From: a virus
IMG/VR virus record: IMGVR_UViG_3300021197_001743
Span: 1-64,000 of that record
Direction: 5' to 3' (one strand)
Length of the DNA: 64,000 nt
The translations under genes and the position numbers were made by a program. The first letter of the stretch is position 1; each line of letters begins with the position of its first letter. The notes below the pieces were generated by a model. It did no database searches, was not told where the DNA came from, and was given only the letters and a program-made list of their open reading frames with translations. This document shows, piece by piece, positions 53,399 through 60,747 of this stretch.

Positions 53399-54108
53399 TG
53401 AAGCTTATAATAGAAAACTGGAACCACTATCTTCACGAAGGAAGTGATGCACCAATTCCACTGCCAGATGTTGCTAAAGTCGCCCTCTATCATGATCCTG
53501 AGGTTGACAATCATGAATTAATATTATATGGTATGGGTCGGAATGGCCCATTCCCATTCGCAGCATGCGGAATTGATAGATTGACAGAGGACGAAGAAAA
53601 CCCCTGCATACCTGAGACTTGGCACATGAGTTGGATCTATGTCCACCAAAGATTTCAAAGTCAAGGATGGAGTAAGATTTTATATGGTATCTCTTTCAAC
53701 TTAGTCAACAGCCTTGGCGGCGGTCTTACGTCGGACCACTGGTCTTCCACATCAGATGACGCAAAAGGTCGAGCTTGGGATAAGATGATCAGCAGGGGAC
53801 AATTGACTCCTAGAACAACGCCCGGCAAACACCCCTTTGGTGGCCACTCTGAGTTTGACTATGGCGAACCGGGATTTAAGAAAACTCCGTTGGATCCAAT
53901 GGATGATTGTCGAGAGCCCGTTGATGAACCTGCAACTAATAACAGTTGGGTTATGAAAGGCCATAGTAAATTTGAACCAATCTACAACACCTTAACACAG
54001 AACCACGAGCAAATTATGTCGGCGGTTTCTGATCGAAAGGAAATCGAAAGGAAACTGTCTGATGCTGCAGCTGACGGCTTTGAGGCTGCTTATATGGGGG
54101 GAGCGTGA
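53398..54108 (+). CDS. GNAT-like acetyltransferase with tag-like N-terminus
   Basis: A 236-residue protein. Residues about 30-110 resemble the GNAT acetyltransferase fold: beta strands, then MSWIYVHQRFQSQGWSKILY, matching the V-x-x-x-x-R/Q-x-x-G-x-G/A acetyl-CoA loop, with Q-x-x-G-W in place of the canonical R-x-x-G-x-G, then a helix. The N-terminus MKLIIENWNHYLHEG is a 15-residue amphipathic segment with I-I-E and L-H-E tripeptides, reminiscent of T4 capsid-targeting sequences. The C-terminal half is Pro/Gly-rich and unrecognised. In the head gene block this could be an internal protein acting on the host after injection. The enzyme assignment is tentative. Confidence 0.5.
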   Translation: MKLIIENWNHYLHEGSDAPIPLPDVAKVALYHDPEVDNHELILYGMGRNGPFPFAACGIDRLTEDEENPCIPETWHMSWIYVHQRFQSQGWSKILYGISFNLVNSLGGGLTSDHWSSTSDDAKGRAWDKMISRGQLTPRTTPGKHPFGGHSEFDYGEPGFKKTPLDPMDDCREPVDEPATNNSWVMKGHSKFEPIYNTLTQNHEQIMSAVSDRKEIERKLSDAAADGFEAAYMGGA

Positions 54109-54434
54109 ATCTACTCGCTTTCATCCTTGTCTCTTATGGTATGACTTTTATTGTTGTCTATGGCAAGATCTTCGAGAACATAAGGCCAAAAAAAGATTAT
54201 ACTAAAAAATGGAACACTCTTTTCCACTGTCCACTGTGTATGGGATTTTGGTGTTCGCTGTTTTTGTTTTGCATAAACGGCTACACAGAACTATTTACAT
54301 TTGAATATTCCTTAGGGAATATGTTCTGCCTCTCTTGTTTGGGAGCTGGGACAACTTATTTGCTCTCCATGATTGTCAATGACTTTGGTGTGAGAGTATC
54401 GTCGAGATCAGGAGGTGATTATGTTGACGATTAA
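54105..54434 (+). CDS. DUF1360-family membrane protein
   Basis: A 109-residue membrane protein that starts at GTG (overlap GTGA with the preceding stop). It has an N-terminal membrane segment (LLAFILVSYGMTFIVVYG), then the characteristic LFHCPLCMGFWCSLFLFCI motif, then a third hydrophobic stretch (MFCLSCLGAGTTYLLSMIV). The C-P-x-C-x-G-F-W signature identifies the DUF1360 family, common in phage genomes near head genes. Its function is unknown. The paired cysteines could bind metal or form disulfides. The tail overlaps a mini-ORF with a perfect ribosome-binding site. Confidence 0.82.
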   Translation: MNLLAFILVSYGMTFIVVYGKIFENIRPKKDYTKKWNTLFHCPLCMGFWCSLFLFCINGYTELFTFEYSLGNMFCLSCLGAGTTYLLSMIVNDFGVRVSSRSGGDYVDD

Positions 54435-54480
54435 ACGATGGATGCTTCAGCCCGTCCGACGTTGCTGCTCCGGAAGTTGA
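54421..54480 (+). CDS. 19-codon mini-ORF with perfect Shine-Dalgarno
   Basis: Encodes MLTIKRWMLQPVRRCCSGS. An exact anti-16S complement, AGGAGGTGAT, lies at 54410-54419, GGAGG ending five bases before this ATG, the best ribosome-binding site in the window. It overlaps the DUF1360 C-terminus. The peptide is basic and ends with Cys-Cys. A hairpin with a T-run follows 6 nt after the stop. It may be a real small protein or a leader peptide regulating the protease gene downstream. Translation is likely from the signal; function unknown. Confidence 0.5.
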   Translation: MLTIKRWMLQPVRRCCSGS

Positions 54481-54485
54481 GCCAA

Positions 54486-54508
54486 GCCGGTAGCGCCGGC
54501 ATCTTTTT
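54486..54508 (+). terminator. Short GC hairpin plus T-run, weak terminator or attenuator
   Basis: GCCGG at 54486-54490 pairs with CCGGC at 54496-54500 around a five-base loop and is followed by ATCTTTTT. The stem is only five G-C pairs, so termination would be partial. It lies between the mini-ORF and the prohead protease gene. A CCGG at 54470-54473, inside the mini-ORF, could pair with either arm, giving alternative structures. Confidence 0.45.
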
Positions 54509-54523
54509 ACTCTGAGGGAAATA

Positions 54524-55132
54524 ATGAAAAAAAAATTACTAAGAGAATTCTATGCTTTATGCGAAGGTGGGATCTGTCAAGATCTTTTATCTGAGCGGGA
54601 AAAGCGGGAAATGCAAAATGGCACCCTATATTTATCAGGGCGCCTGCAAACTGCTGATAAGCAAAACGGAAATGGCCGTGTTTATCCGCACAATGTTCTT
54701 AAGCGAGAAATTGATAACTATATGAAAATTGTCGAAGACAATCGTGCTTGTGGAGAACTTGACCACCCAGACGATTCAGTGGTGAACCTTAAGAATGTCT
54801 CGCACATTATAACAGAAGTGTGGTGGGAAGGAAAGGATGTTATGGGAAAAATTAAAGTACTAGATACACCCTCAGGTCGCATACTCAAAGATTTAGTGAA
54901 GGCTGGTGTAAAGCTTGGTATTTCTTCTCGAGGGCTTGGATCAGTTAGTGAATCCATGGGTGTTGTTACAGTTGAAAGCGACTTCCAATTGATTTGCTTT
55001 GATATGGTTTCAGAACCATCGACACCAAACGCGTATATGCTACCGCAAGGTCAAAATAATATTTCTACTCGTCTACGAGAAGTAAAAGAAAATAACATAG
55101 ATAATCTATTTAAAAAGATTTTGGGTGATTGA
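54524..55132 (+). CDS. 21: Prohead core protease (gp21-like, peptidase U9/S78-like)
   Basis: A 202-residue serine-type protease that cleaves scaffold, capsid and internal proteins during head maturation. Key features: GRLQTADKQNGNGRVYPHNV (residues 39-58), catalytic His81 in ACGELDHPDDS, and the Ser motif LGISSRGLGS (131-140, Ser134/Ser135), followed by the core EPSTPNAYM segment. The length matches T4 gp21 (212). The N-terminus MKKKLLREFYALCEGG includes L-R-E and L-C-E tripeptides that could be self-cleavage sites, as gp21 auto-processes. GAGGG precedes the ATG. Two module-bearing genes follow directly. Confidence 0.94.
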   Translation: MKKKLLREFYALCEGGICQDLLSEREKREMQNGTLYLSGRLQTADKQNGNGRVYPHNVLKREIDNYMKIVEDNRACGELDHPDDSVVNLKNVSHIITEVWWEGKDVMGKIKVLDTPSGRILKDLVKAGVKLGISSRGLGSVSESMGVVTVESDFQLICFDMVSEPSTPNAYMLPQGQNNISTRLREVKENNIDNLFKKILGD

Positions 55133-55134
55133 TA

Positions 55135-55446
55135 ATGCAAATTAATAAAGCAAGACTAAAAGAAATAATTCTAGAAGAACTAAAGAGAGAAATGCAGTTC
55201 GATCCAGAGTCTGCGTTAGAAATTACAAAGACTGAGCGGGCAATAAAAGATTTAAAGCTAGCCATGGAAAAAATGAAGATGTCTCTCTCTGGAGAGTGGG
55301 CAATAGCTAATTTACAAGGCTACCCAGCTGATGAACAACCTGACATGTCGCAGATTGAACAACAGATACAAGATATGCAATCTGCGGTAGAAGACCTTGA
55401 ATTCGCCATTCAATCTGAACAACATAACATGCACCAGAGGAAATAA
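55135..55446 (+). CDS. Tagged helical protein (MQINKARLKEIILEEL module)
   Basis: The start is at ATG 55135, 2 nt after the protease stop; an in-frame TTG at 55129 is unlikely. The 103-residue protein opens with the shared module, I-L-E as tripeptide, and continues as a helical, Met/Gln/Glu-rich protein (IEQQIQDMQSAVEDLEFAIQ) with coiled-coil character. No fold is recognised. Being directly after the prohead protease it could be a prohead core component similar in role to T4 gp22 or the internal proteins. Coupled to the next gene by TAATG. Confidence 0.66.
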   Translation: MQINKARLKEIILEELKREMQFDPESALEITKTERAIKDLKLAMEKMKMSLSGEWAIANLQGYPADEQPDMSQIEQQIQDMQSAVEDLEFAIQSEQHNMHQRK

Positions 55447-55865
55447 TGAAAAAAGAAGAATTAAAAAAGATTTTGAGACCATTGATTAAAGAATGTGTTA
55501 AGGAGGTAATCTTTGAAGAAGGAACCCTTTCAACAATCATATCTGAGGTCTTAAAAGGAACAAGTCAACAATTGGTAACAGAAGTTAAGCAGCCTCAAAG
55601 AAAAGTTGAGACTGATCAGCAAGCTCGCCAAAGAAGAGAAAAGTTGATAAAAGAACAAAGAAAAAAAATGCTTGACGCAATAGGTAAAGACTCATACAAT
55701 GGAGTTGATCTATTTGAAGGCACAACACCTATGCAGGCCGATAGATCTGGTGGAGCCTCATCCCACAGGTCCAAGGCATTAGAGGGCATTGCTCCCCATG
55801 ACCCCGGTGTGGATATATCTTCCTTCGGCACGTCAGGCATATGGAAAAAACTAGCAGGAAATTAA
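55446..55865 (+). CDS. Head-region protein with diverged tag (MKKEELKKILRPLIKEC)
   Basis: A 139-residue protein. The first 30 residues are a diverged relative of the shared module (MKKEELKKILRPLIKECVKE), with I-K-E. A second hydrophobic-acidic helix follows (VIFEEGTLSTIISEVLKG). The middle is basic and coiled (QQARQRREKLIKEQRKKMLD), and the C-terminus is Gly/Ser/Pro-rich (APHDPGVDISSFGTSGIWKK). I do not recognise the body. It directly precedes bS21, with no intergenic space, so both are probably made together late in infection. Confidence 0.62.
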   Translation: MKKEELKKILRPLIKECVKEVIFEEGTLSTIISEVLKGTSQQLVTEVKQPQRKVETDQQARQRREKLIKEQRKKMLDAIGKDSYNGVDLFEGTTPMQADRSGGASSHRSKALEGIAPHDPGVDISSFGTSGIWKKLAGN

Positions 55866-56081
55866 ATGGCTACCAATTATACAGAGAAGCCTCGCAAAAA
55901 CGAGGATCCAAATCGTTTCATTAAAAGATTCATCAAGAAATGCAAAAAACTTGGGATAATTGATGAATTTAGAGAGAGACAATATTATACTAAACCATCA
56001 TGCAAAAAGCGCTTATCTAAAAAACGCGCAATTGCTAGACGCAAAAAAGAACTTCGCAAGCAACGGCGTAGGGAAAATTAA
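55866..56081 (+). CDS. rpsU: Phage-encoded ribosomal protein bS21
   Basis: A 71-residue, strongly basic protein matching bacterial small-subunit protein bS21: a helix with DPNRFIKRFIKKCKKLGIID, then EFRERQYYTKPSCKKRLSKK, and a C-terminal run of Lys and Arg (AIARRKKELRKQRRREN). bS21 sits near the 3' end of 16S rRNA by the anti-Shine-Dalgarno and helps initiation. Phage bS21 genes are known from aquatic phages. It has no extra domain. It is placed in the late head operon, right after the tagged 55446 gene, so it could bias ribosomes toward phage late mRNAs, which is inference. Confidence 0.82.
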   Translation: MATNYTEKPRKNEDPNRFIKRFIKKCKKLGIIDEFRERQYYTKPSCKKRLSKKRAIARRKKELRKQRRREN

Positions 56082-56116
56082 ATAAAAATACTAGTTATGT
56101 AGTAGGAGTTTTTAGC

Positions 56117-56548
56117 ATGGCCTCAAACATTTATACCGCAGGTTTACAAAACGTCGGCTCATATCAAGTATCGGGACAACCATACCTGAGTGGTTCGATA
56201 ACATCAGATCAAGTAGGATCTGTTTTGTCTTCCTCTTTTTCGTTCCCTTACGTTAGTAAGAAAGTGATAGTAACTAATCATGATGTGTCTAACAACTTGA
56301 TTGTAAGTTTTGCGCCTTTCTTGTCTAGTGAAGCTGCAACTTATGGATATACCAATTCAGCGTCTGGTTCTGGAAACTGGTTGTTCTTATCTGCTTCATC
56401 AACTATTGAGTTAGATGTTAAGTGCAAACAAGTTTTTGTAGCTCCTGCTGTCAATGCAACCTCTGCATCTTGTACAGTTTACGCAGAGTTAACCAATATA
56501 GGCACAAATAAATTATATTCTTTTGATGGCCTCAGGGGGATAAGTTAA
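56117..56548 (+). CDS. Fibre/decoration paralogue A
   Basis: A 143-residue beta-rich protein, first of three tandem paralogues starting with IYTAGLQNVGSYQVSGQPYL. The rest consists of strands such as KKVIVTNHDVSNNLIVSFAP and CTVYAELTNIGTNKLYSFDG. The ribosome-binding site is TAGGAG. There are no enzyme motifs. Between prohead genes and a long fibre gene, this family may form capsid fibres or adaptors. The C-terminus lacks the PERMYALTGSG ending shared by B and C but keeps a related NKLYSFDGLRGIS. Confidence 0.6.
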   Translation: MASNIYTAGLQNVGSYQVSGQPYLSGSITSDQVGSVLSSSFSFPYVSKKVIVTNHDVSNNLIVSFAPFLSSEAATYGYTNSASGSGNWLFLSASSTIELDVKCKQVFVAPAVNATSASCTVYAELTNIGTNKLYSFDGLRGIS

Positions 56549-56964
56549 TGGCTAACAATATATACACTGCCGGCTTACAAAACGTTGGATCATACCAAGT
56601 ATCTGGTCGACCATTTATCACCGGTTCCAATATATACTCCAACGAAAATGCTATAGCATCAGGTGATGAGACCTCCGTTAGTTTCCCAGCTGTCACTAAA
56701 TCTATAACGTTGTGGAATTATTCCGCGGATCCTTTGAGCAAATTACGATTAACATTCGTTGCAACAGGGTCCATCAATAACCATCCAGCAAGTGGCGTTT
56801 ATTACGAACTAGGACAAAACGAATCCTTAACGTTGTCTTTAAAATGCAAAGAGGTATATCTTTCCGCAGTCAGCGGAGAGGTGTTGTGGAAATTATATGC
56901 GAGCTTAACTAGTATAGCTCCGGAAAGGATGTATGCCCTAACTGGTTCTGGTATTAGTGAATAA
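56548..56964 (+). CDS. Fibre/decoration paralogue B
   Basis: A 138-residue protein, paralogous to A and C. It opens NIYTAGLQNVGSYQVSGRPF and ends APERMYALTGSGISE. The core includes SVSFPAVTKSITLWNYSADP and YELGQNESLTLSLKCKEVYL, strands that are also present in C (FPSVTKSITIRIPSI; SIKLPMKTKEIYLSA). It starts by TAATG overlap with A. It is a compact beta domain, presumably oligomeric. Role in virion surface is inferred. Confidence 0.6.
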   Translation: MANNIYTAGLQNVGSYQVSGRPFITGSNIYSNENAIASGDETSVSFPAVTKSITLWNYSADPLSKLRLTFVATGSINNHPASGVYYELGQNESLTLSLKCKEVYLSAVSGEVLWKLYASLTSIAPERMYALTGSGISE

Positions 56965-56976
56965 GGAGGGTACAAC

Positions 56977-58155
56977 ATGGCTATTTATACAACAGGTCTT
57001 CAAAGTGCAGGATCTTACCAAGCTTCCGGACGACCATTTATTGCCCGTAGGACAGTCTCCAAAGATGGACAAGTAAAGATTGAATTCCCATCAGTAACCA
57101 AGAGCATAACCATAAGAATCCCTTCTATATCAAATGCAGCCGCGAGGATGGAAAAGGTCGCAAGTTCGGATTACTTTTGGTTCACGACCCAAGAAGTCCT
57201 TAATAGCAGCCCACAGCTACCAGTTTTCGGGAGCTCATCTGCTGGTGCAATTCAGGATTGGACTATTGCCTTGTGGTACAAAGCTGATTCCTCAGGCGGA
57301 AACAACAAGCGACTAGTTAACTTATTCGGGACAACATCCTCGCCGCTTGGGAGGAGAGGAACAATTAGTAATACTAGCAATACGCAATTGACTTTTGAAC
57401 TATTCGACAACTCAAGCATCTCACTTGGTACCATTACGAAGACAGGCATTGCCAGTGTTGCTGATTGGAATCATATCTTGCTGACACAAAAAACCGGATC
57501 TACACACATGTATGTAAATGGTGTAGCAGGGTCTTCTACTGTCAGTCAGATAGGACAAGCGCAAGATATCCGAATCGGATGGAACGGTGGAAACAACCAA
57601 CCTCTAACGGCTAGTGTCGACGAAATGACTTTTTGGTATGATGGCATGGATGCAAACGAGGTTGCCGAATTGTACAATAACGGCGAATGGTTTAACCCGA
57701 GAACTCATACAAAAAATTCTGATATTAAATGCTGGTGGACCTTCGGCGATCATCATTTGGATGTATTGGGTTCCCCTGCCACAACAGGCACAGTCAAGCT
57801 AGACATCATTTATGATGTAATTGATGACACCGAAGAGAATCTAAACCTGACGAGATATTTGGATGCCGTAGATCAGAATTACGCAACAACAACAGGGCCA
57901 TTCACGAACGATTCCATTGGAAAATTGAGAATGCATCTGCTAAGCACAGGTTCTGCGAGCGGCGCTAATATATATGCCAACAAGCATTATTACGAACTTG
58001 GTGGATACAACTCGTCTATTAAATTACCAATGAAAACAAAAGAAATTTACTTATCTGCTGTTGACGCCGCTGTTACTTTTGAGATTATTGCTGAATTAAC
58101 TCACATAGCACCTGAGAGAATGTATGCTTTAACGGGCTCGGGGATCGATGAATAA
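56977..58155 (+). CDS. Fibre/decoration paralogue C with inserted LamG domain
   Basis: A 392-residue protein with the same N-terminus (IYTTGLQSAGSYQASGRPF) and C-terminus (APERMYALTGSGIDE) as paralogue B, but with about 240 residues inserted between the shared halves. The insert is a LamG/concanavalin-like lectin fold: DWTIALWYKADSSGG, VADWNHILLTQKTGSTHMYV, and SVDEMTFWYDGMDANEVAEL at about residues 89-238. The insertion probably adds glycan binding to a shared virion docking domain. It has a good ribosome-binding site (AGGAGGG). TAATG overlap joins it to the long-fibre gene. Confidence 0.7.
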   Translation: MAIYTTGLQSAGSYQASGRPFIARRTVSKDGQVKIEFPSVTKSITIRIPSISNAAARMEKVASSDYFWFTTQEVLNSSPQLPVFGSSSAGAIQDWTIALWYKADSSGGNNKRLVNLFGTTSSPLGRRGTISNTSNTQLTFELFDNSSISLGTITKTGIASVADWNHILLTQKTGSTHMYVNGVAGSSTVSQIGQAQDIRIGWNGGNNQPLTASVDEMTFWYDGMDANEVAELYNNGEWFNPRTHTKNSDIKCWWTFGDHHLDVLGSPATTGTVKLDIIYDVIDDTEENLNLTRYLDAVDQNYATTTGPFTNDSIGKLRMHLLSTGSASGANIYANKHYYELGGYNSSIKLPMKTKEIYLSAVDAAVTFEIIAELTHIAPERMYALTGSGIDE

Positions 58156-60536
58156 TGGCAGAATTTGGATGGGCATATGTTGCTGGAGCGCTGGCGGGTG
58201 GAGTCTCTGGCTCTGTTCAGACAGCTACTCCGAGAATGGCACTAACGGGTAGTGATCGTTTAGTATTTGATCATAACACTGATGTGTTAAATCTTTCCGG
58301 ATCGTTGTACGTCTCTGGTAGTATCACTGCAAACCAATATAACGTTAATGTTATTAATGAAACAGTCACAAACTTAAGTGCCTCAGGTAATACGAGATTT
58401 GGAGACACTACTGACGACAGCCATATCTTTACTGGGAGCCTGTCGATTTCATCCTCAGCTAATCCAATTCAACTCTATGGCTTACAAACGCTTCCTGCAT
58501 CAAGCTCCGCTCACTTCCTCGCTCTTGATTCCAGCAACAATGTTGTTATAACGTCTTCTTTGCCTATTGATGATTATTCGAATGCTGGAGACAACAGGAT
58601 CATAACAAGTAAACACTCCACCGGTATACAGGGAGAAAACAATTTAACATTCAATGGAACAACTTTAAACCTCGCAGGTCACCTCACAGCAAGTGGAATG
58701 GTGTCGTCGTCGTTTGGGTATTTTGATGAAATTACTGGAAGTCGTGGGAGATTCTATTCATTGTCTGTTGGGACAGCGTCAGTTAATATAACCGGCCAAG
58801 GCATCACCGGAGCTCAGCTTATTACATCTGACTTCTTGGCTGGAACTCTCAACACTAGCATTCAAAACAACATTACATCTGTCGGTCCATTAAGTCAATT
58901 AACGGTGGCCGGCAATGCTTCTTTTGATACCGATACCTTATACATTGATTCAGAGGTCAACAGAATCGGCATAGGGACACAAATCCCGACAACGCCCTTA
59001 GAAGTCTTCAACAGCAACACACAATTAAGACTAACTAATTCGAAATATGTCTTCGGCATCTCGGAGGCGAAACATACAGATCTCTTAACTAACAACCAAG
59101 GAGACCTAGTTATAACACCGTCAAGTGGTAAATTAGGCATAGGAACCGCTTCACCGACTGCTAACCTAGATGTAATAGGGGATGCGAGAATAACAGGTGA
59201 TTTGACCATCTCTGGGACACTTAAAGCACAAACAACAGATTTTGTTGTCTCAGCTGATACAATGACTCTCGGCGATGAGATAACAGATACCGTCATAATT
59301 AATGCCGGAACAATCACGGCAACCAACGGGCTCAACTTTAATTCAGGTAAATTTGTTCTTGGCTCTGACGGCAACGTTGGAATAGGAACGAGCAATGCTG
59401 GTAGCCCTTTAGAGGTTAACTCTGGGCTTGCTCAAATAGCAATTGCAGACAATCCGGCAAACGCTGTTAAGTTTAAGGCCGAGGAAAGCGGAGATTTCCG
59501 CATACTTGTTGCTGGAGATGATACGACATTAGAGTCTCACTTGACTATCTCCGGCAATTTAAATGCCGGGCTGGACAGCAATAGTGTTTCAAACATTAGT
59601 GGGACATTAAATGTTCTTACTAGGATTACTACTCCAGTGCTATCCGCTGATACTCTTACAGATGGACATGGGAGCCTATCTTCTGGTTCAATAAGTGGGT
59701 TCGATACAATCTCCGCAACCAGCATCATAGGAACCCTCACAACACCATCACAAGGCAATATAACTTCTTTGGGCACCCTTACTACTTTAAATGTCTCCGG
59801 AGACCTTGACGTTGATTCTGGCACCCTTCACGTTGACTCTGGCGCCGACCGAGTTGGTATTCGAAAAACAAATCCCCAAAGAACGCTCGAGGTTAAAGAT
59901 ACCGAGAAGCAATTACGCTTAACATATTCTGATTATGTATTCGGAATATCAGCTGACGTCAACACTGACATAGGAGTGAACTCAAGCGGATACTTGTCCA
60001 TAGTACCATCCGGAGCGAGAGTTGGGATTGCAACAGATAATCCAACTAAAACTCTGGAGGTCAATGGAGACGGACAGTTCAATGGAGATGTACATGTAAG
60101 CGGTACTCTATTTGCTGAACAAGTAAAAGTAACCCTAACAGAGGTACAAGTAGTTCACCTCTCTTCAACCGGATCTACATCATTTGGTGATACCTCGGAC
60201 GATATCCACACGTTTAAAGGTACAGTTGTGTATACCGGAGGGGTAGTTTATAATAGAAAGTCAATCTCGAGCAACTACTCCATGACCTCTGAGGACTATC
60301 TAATAGGAATTAGAGCAAATCAAAACACCACAATTACATTGCCATCGGCTTCATCTCTACTAGAGGGGCAATCATTTATAATCAAGGACGAACTAGGAAC
60401 AGCCTTAGAACAGTCTTTAATAGTACAAGCTTCTCCCGGCGATACTATTGATGGTCTCGCTAGTATTACTATTCCTAGCCCGCACACATCTTTTAATTTA
60501 TATACCGACGGATCGGGCGCTTTCTTCATTTTATAA
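58155..60536 (+). CDS. Long fibre protein
   Basis: A 793-residue fibre with repeated beta segments typical of phage fibre shafts: LSGSLYVSGSITANQYNV, NRIGIGTQIPTTPLEVF, KLGIGTASPTANLDVIGD, NVGIGTSNAGSPLEVNSG and ADRVGIRKTNPQRTLEV. The N-terminal 25 residues (FGWAYVAGALAGGVSGS) may anchor it to the virion. The C-terminus (YLIGIRANQNTTITLPSASS, then a GDTIDGLASITIPSP strand) is of the type found at fibre tips. No chaperone or peptidase domain is seen. It is coupled to paralogue C by TAATG. Whether it projects from the head or the tail is not clear; position among head genes suggests the head. Confidence 0.75.
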   Translation: MAEFGWAYVAGALAGGVSGSVQTATPRMALTGSDRLVFDHNTDVLNLSGSLYVSGSITANQYNVNVINETVTNLSASGNTRFGDTTDDSHIFTGSLSISSSANPIQLYGLQTLPASSSAHFLALDSSNNVVITSSLPIDDYSNAGDNRIITSKHSTGIQGENNLTFNGTTLNLAGHLTASGMVSSSFGYFDEITGSRGRFYSLSVGTASVNITGQGITGAQLITSDFLAGTLNTSIQNNITSVGPLSQLTVAGNASFDTDTLYIDSEVNRIGIGTQIPTTPLEVFNSNTQLRLTNSKYVFGISEAKHTDLLTNNQGDLVITPSSGKLGIGTASPTANLDVIGDARITGDLTISGTLKAQTTDFVVSADTMTLGDEITDTVIINAGTITATNGLNFNSGKFVLGSDGNVGIGTSNAGSPLEVNSGLAQIAIADNPANAVKFKAEESGDFRILVAGDDTTLESHLTISGNLNAGLDSNSVSNISGTLNVLTRITTPVLSADTLTDGHGSLSSGSISGFDTISATSIIGTLTTPSQGNITSLGTLTTLNVSGDLDVDSGTLHVDSGADRVGIRKTNPQRTLEVKDTEKQLRLTYSDYVFGISADVNTDIGVNSSGYLSIVPSGARVGIATDNPTKTLEVNGDGQFNGDVHVSGTLFAEQVKVTLTEVQVVHLSSTGSTSFGDTSDDIHTFKGTVVYTGGVVYNRKSISSNYSMTSEDYLIGIRANQNTTITLPSASSLLEGQSFIIKDELGTALEQSLIVQASPGDTIDGLASITIPSPHTSFNLYTDGSGAFFIL

Positions 60537-60747
60537 TTTGTGATTTGTCTATAGTTCCCGTGTATAGGGAAACAAAAAAAAATGCAACGTATAGAGCTTC
60601 ATTTCTAATCTTGCTGTTTTTCTTTTGCTTTTTCTGAATTTGGCCCATAGTTATGAGTGCGAATGGACTGAGGTTTCGAACCTTTGTGCTGTTCGCATGT
60701 ACACACGTACATTTAAAACATAAAATTATTTCGTGGAGGAAATATAT
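60537..60747 (+). other. Structured leader before the coiled-coil gene
   Basis: A 211-nt gap, the largest region without a convincing gene. It contains TTCCC/GGGAA with a seven-base loop followed by an A-run, a long stem-loop with outer arms TGCGAA (60658-60663) and TTCGCA (60692-60697) and inner arms AGGTT (60671-60675) and AACCT (60679-60683), and directly after it ATGTAC (60697-60702)/GTACAT (60707-60712). A GTGGAGGA ribosome-binding site follows. No consensus -35/-10 pair was found. It is probably a structured 5' leader. Confidence 0.5.

Noticed and set aside
58895-59395. Minus-strand ORF of 166 codons opposite the long fibre gene
   Set aside because: Composition (Val, Pro, Ser, Leu) mirrors the fibre's repeated Gly/Thr/Asn codons on the other strand. 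No regulatory signals; all credible genes are on the + strand.
60549-60580. Hairpin TTCCC/GGGAA as a + strand terminator after the long fibre gene
   Set aside because: It is followed by an A-run, not a T-run, so it would not terminate + strand transcription; no minus-strand gene needs it.
60671-60683. AGGTTTCGAACCT, reminiscent of a tRNA T-arm
   Set aside because: It does not fit the G-TTC-A loop spacing, and no acceptor, D- or anticodon arms could be placed around it. It is better explained as part of a nested hairpin.
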